Positions 57,380-64,000 of a stretch of 64,000 nucleotides of DNA are shown piece after piece. Under the pieces are notes generated by a model. That model searched no databases. It worked only from the letters and a program-made list of their open reading frames with translations, and was not told the origin of the DNA. Origin of the DNA: Nitrospira sp. (GTDB taxonomy: Bacteria; Nitrospirota; Nitrospiria; Nitrospirales; Nitrospiraceae); the NCBI GenBank assembly GCA_030692565.1, contig JAUYAO010000059.1, forward strand, positions 1-64,000. The letters are read 5' to 3'. Numbering within the stretch: position 1 is the stretch's first letter; the number at the start of each line of letters is the position of its first letter. The position numbers and the translations under genes are program-made.

Positions 57380-58981
57380 TTAGCTCTCTTTTCTGGTGTA
57401 GGCCGGGAGGACCATGGGCGAGATCACATTGCTCAGATTGCCGTGCTTTTTCGCATCGGCCCGGAACCGCTGCAGATGCTGCACGGTGAGCTTCCCCTGC
57501 TTCATCGAGCCGGCCCGCCCGGCGGCCGTCAATCCCGAGCGCTTGCCGAAGACCATCAGGTCGAGCAACGAATTCCCCATCAATCGATTGCGTCCGTGGA
57601 GGCCTCCGGAGGCTTCGCCGGCCACGAACAAATTCTTCACGTTGGTTTCAGAATTCGTATCGATCTTCACGCCGCCGTTCTGATAGTGCAGCGTCGGATA
57701 GATCAACACCGGATCTTTGCTGATATCGATGCCGAACCGGTCGAACTGCATCAGCATCGCCGGGAAGTGTTTCTCAACAGTGCCGGGTCCGTGCTCTACA
57801 TCAAGCAGCGGCGTGTCCAGCCAGACACCCACCCGGCCCGACATCGTACGAATACCGCGGCCCTCTTCGCACTCGCGGATGATGGAGGACGAGACGACGT
57901 CGCGGGTGTCGAGCTCGTTCACGAACCGTTCGCCCTTGGCATTGACCAGATGACCGCCTTCGGAACGAATTCCTTCGGTCACCAACTGTCCCACCAACTG
58001 CTCGGGGAAAACCGCGCCGGAGGGGTGATATTGGAACGTATCGATGTGCGCCAGCTTGGCACCCATGCGGTAAGAGAGACAGAGCCCGTCGCCGGTCGCA
58101 CCGTAGTGATTGCTGGTCGGGAATCCTTGGATGTGGAGACGGCCGATCCCGCCGGTCGCGAGGATCACCGACTTTGCGGCCACGACGACATACCGGTGAT
58201 TGTCCAAATCCTTGAAAATGGCGCCGCTGCACTGACCGTTCTCATCGCTGAGCAACTCCACCGCTGCGCAGAATTCCAACATCTGGATTTTTTGATTCAG
58301 CACTTCGTCCTTGAGCACCCGCATGATCTCCAGACCGGTATAGTCCGAGCAGGTCAGAAGCCGCGGCTTGGAGCTGCCGCCGCCTTTTTTTACATGCAGA
58401 TTTCCATCGGCTTGGCGATCGAACAACACCCCCAGTTCGATGAGCCACTTGGCGATCGCAGGTCCGTCATCCACCATGGTCTTCAACAGATCATGGTCGT
58501 TGTGCATGTGGCCGCCCTTGAGGGTATCGAGGAAATGCGTGACCGGAGAATCCTCCGGCGCCACGGAGATCTGCATCCCGCCCTGCGCCATCACGCTATT
58601 GGAATCGCCCAGTCTGAGCTTGGTGGCCAGAATGACTTTTGCGCCGGCTCCGTGCGCGTGCAGCGCCGCAGCGCAACCGGCCCCGCCGCCGCCGATCACT
58701 AACACATCGGTGGTGTAGTCCGGAGTCAGATCCACATCGTCCTGGATCAGGCTGTCTCCTTCGAGCAACGTCGCCAACTCGACGACCGTCTTCTCGTCGA
58801 TATTGGGACCGAACCGGATCGGACGATAGGCACTCGCCCGATAGTCCGGGTGATACTTGTGAATCAGCTGATCGCGATCGGCAGGAGAAAACTTGGGAAG
58901 GGTTTGCTTCCGGCGAGCATCCCGAGTTTTGTGCACAATCTGTTGGAGCGCGTGAATATCCATCTCGGGTAGCCTCGGCAA
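57380..58981 (-). CDS. frdA: fumarate reductase / succinate dehydrogenase flavoprotein subunit
   Basis: 533 residues. FAD-binding GGGGAGCAAALHAHGAG near residue 97 is preceded by an unusual N-terminal extension of about 85 residues. Conserved catalytic segments include FQYHPSGAVFPEQL, TEGIRSEGGHLVN and GGLHGRNRLMGNSLLDLMVFGKRSG. It catalyses fumarate/succinate interconversion with FrdB, encoded 5 bases upstream. In a reductive TCA cycle it would act as fumarate reductase. No membrane anchor gene is in the cluster, unlike canonical SDH/FRD. Confidence 0.88.
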   Translation of the reverse strand: MPRLPEMDIHALQQIVHKTRDARRKQTLPKFSPADRDQLIHKYHPDYRASAYRPIRFGPNIDEKTVVELATLLEGDSLIQDDVDLTPDYTTDVLVIGGGGAGCAAALHAHGAGAKVILATKLRLGDSNSVMAQGGMQISVAPEDSPVTHFLDTLKGGHMHNDHDLLKTMVDDGPAIAKWLIELGVLFDRQADGNLHVKKGGGSSKPRLLTCSDYTGLEIMRVLKDEVLNQKIQMLEFCAAVELLSDENGQCSGAIFKDLDNHRYVVVAAKSVILATGGIGRLHIQGFPTSNHYGATGDGLCLSYRMGAKLAHIDTFQYHPSGAVFPEQLVGQLVTEGIRSEGGHLVNAKGERFVNELDTRDVVSSSIIRECEEGRGIRTMSGRVGVWLDTPLLDVEHGPGTVEKHFPAMLMQFDRFGIDISKDPVLIYPTLHYQNGGVKIDTNSETNVKNLFVAGEASGGLHGRNRLMGNSLLDLMVFGKRSGLTAAGRAGSMKQGKLTVQHLQRFRADAKKHGNLSNVISPMVLPAYTRKES

Positions 58982-58986
58982 TAAAA

Positions 58987-59697
58987 CTATTTTACGGTCG
59001 CACAGTGGTCGGCGAGTTCCTTCTCACTCATGGCAAGAACCTTCTTCCACTCATCGTTGAATCGTCCGTCCTGAATTTCTTTAATGCGGGTCTCCAGCCC
59101 TTGGGCCTTTTCCGTAAAATGCGCCCCCTGCGCACGGCTCACATAGAGCGCCACCAGATTGGGCGCAATGTCGGCGATGCAAACCGGTGTGCACATACCG
59201 CACATGACACAGTCCATAAACATCTCGGACACGCTCTTGAAGTCTCCGAAGACGGCTTTCCAGACGCCTTCGCGGACATCGATCTTCTGGGGACAGGCTT
59301 CGGTGCAGGCGTTACAATTCCGGCAGAGCGGGGCTTCAGGATAAAGATTGAACAGGTCCTGTTTGGGATCTTTGAGCGTTTGGATGTCGTAGGTCGCCTT
59401 CCGCGCGGGAAACGGCGGCATGATCGTGAACGACATCCCGTCCTGCACCGCCATCTGGCAGGCCAGGCATGTCCGTACCTTGGGATCGTCCTTCGTTCGA
59501 TAGTAGGTCGCACAGGCGCCGCAGAACCCGCCGAGACAACCGGCCCCCCGCACCACTTCCTGCCCCGTGTACCACAGAGCCTTGATGACGGTGATGCCCC
59601 CCGGCACCTCATACTTCTTGCCGGAGATTTCGATCGAGACCATCCGGGGCTTCATCACCTCAGGCTGATCGATTACGTTGCTGTCTTCTTGTGCCAT
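58987..59697 (-). CDS. frdB: fumarate reductase / succinate dehydrogenase iron-sulfur subunit
   Basis: 236 residues. The N-terminal plant-type 2Fe-2S domain has GCLGGFCGACATYYR and a distal CLAC. The C-terminal ferredoxin-like domain has CRNCNACTEACP and CVMCGMCTPVC for one or two further clusters. It passes electrons between FrdA and its redox partner. The second motif has the spacing of a full cluster site, so whether it holds a 3Fe-4S or 4Fe-4S cluster is open. The partner could be a soluble carrier, since no anchor subunit is encoded. Confidence 0.87.
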   Translation of the reverse strand: MAQEDSNVIDQPEVMKPRMVSIEISGKKYEVPGGITVIKALWYTGQEVVRGAGCLGGFCGACATYYRTKDDPKVRTCLACQMAVQDGMSFTIMPPFPARKATYDIQTLKDPKQDLFNLYPEAPLCRNCNACTEACPQKIDVREGVWKAVFGDFKSVSEMFMDCVMCGMCTPVCIADIAPNLVALYVSRAQGAHFTEKAQGLETRIKEIQDGRFNDEWKKVLAMSEKELADHCATVK

Positions 59698-59711
59698 GCT
59701 TCCTCAAACTG

Positions 59712-59770
59712 GTAAGGGGTGAAGGGTGAGGGGCAGGCGCAAACCAGGCCCCTCACTGCTTACCCCTTAC
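59712..59770 (-). terminator. long hairpin between icd and frdB
   Basis: Two 23-base arms (GTAAGGGGTGAAGG ... against CCCCTTAC) pair at about 20 of 23 positions around a 13-base loop. It lies 15 bases after the icd stop and just before the frdB start. It may attenuate or process the operon transcript, or be a REP-like insertion. No T-run is present. Confidence 0.55.
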
Positions 59771-59785
59771 TCCTTACTCGTGCCG

Positions 59786-64000
<4,215 letters not shown>

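Noticed and set aside
56681-58702. Long open frame on the plus strand (over 670 codons) opposite sucC and frdA
   Set aside because: It is antisense to two genes with strong family motifs. The translation is rich in His/Arg/Asp in the pattern typical of a mirror frame and has no domain.

Overview
The window looks like a chromosomal segment of a Nitrospira-type bacterium (Nitrospirota, nitrite-oxidiser lineage). This is inferred from gene content, not from a marker gene: a many-cytochrome operon that mixes bc1/b6f parts with two cytochrome bd-like proteins, reductive-TCA genes, hopanoid genes and System II cytochrome c maturation. GC content is high, genes are dense and mostly on the minus strand. 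I see no phage, insertion sequence, CRISPR array or rRNA.

Layout. 1-0.4 kb: non-coding DNA with a small palindrome, then tRNA-Thr(CGU). 0.5-2.5 kb: lipoprotein-like protein with a degenerate caspase fold. 2.6-3.5 kb: UbiA-family prenyltransferase. 3.5-15 kb: eleven-gene respiratory operon (lipoprotein cytochrome c, bd-like A, membrane cytochrome c, PRC-Rieske fusion, cytochrome b, unknown membrane protein, bd-like B, two monohaem cytochromes c, an ethylbenzene-dehydrogenase-gamma-like b-haem protein, dihaem cytochrome c). 15-34 kb: isoprenoid and hopanoid region: a small hpnH partner, hpnH, tRNA-Cys(GCA), ispG, dxs, then an operon running shc-hpnG-mlaE-mlaF-mlaD-mlaC-OM barrel-DUF3187, then smc and ispH. 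34-38 kb: PhoB/PhoR-type two-component pair convergent with a PiT phosphate transporter and its DUF47 partner. 38.5-40.6 kb: FabH and a BamD-like lipoprotein. 40.6-45.4 kb: System II cytochrome c maturation (ResB, CcsB/ResC, two ResA-like thioredoxins, CcdA), carrying two copies of a long inverted-repeat element. 45.7-48.3 kb: metK and ahcY, each with its own terminator. 48.5-53.7 kb: an accessory stretch with an indoleamine-2,3-dioxygenase homologue, a DUF3365 cytochrome with an internal duplication, a ferritin-like/VIT iron transporter and a B12-binding radical SAM enzyme. 53.9-64 kb: TCA/reductive-TCA operon acn-icd-frdB-frdA-sucC-(two lipoproteins and a sucC remnant)-sucD; aconitase runs off the right edge.

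How it fits together. System II maturation supplies the many c-type haems of the respiratory operon, which could link quinones, periplasmic cytochromes and possibly oxygen or reverse electron flow. Dxs, IspG and IspH feed the isoprenoid supply for squalene, which Shc, HpnH and HpnG turn into extended hopanoids. The translational coupling of hpnG to an Mla-type lipid ABC transporter suggests dedicated hopanoid traffic to the outer membrane. The most unusual items are the bc/bd hybrid operon, the hopanoid-Mla operon, and the sucC 3' remnant between two paralogous lipoprotein genes.
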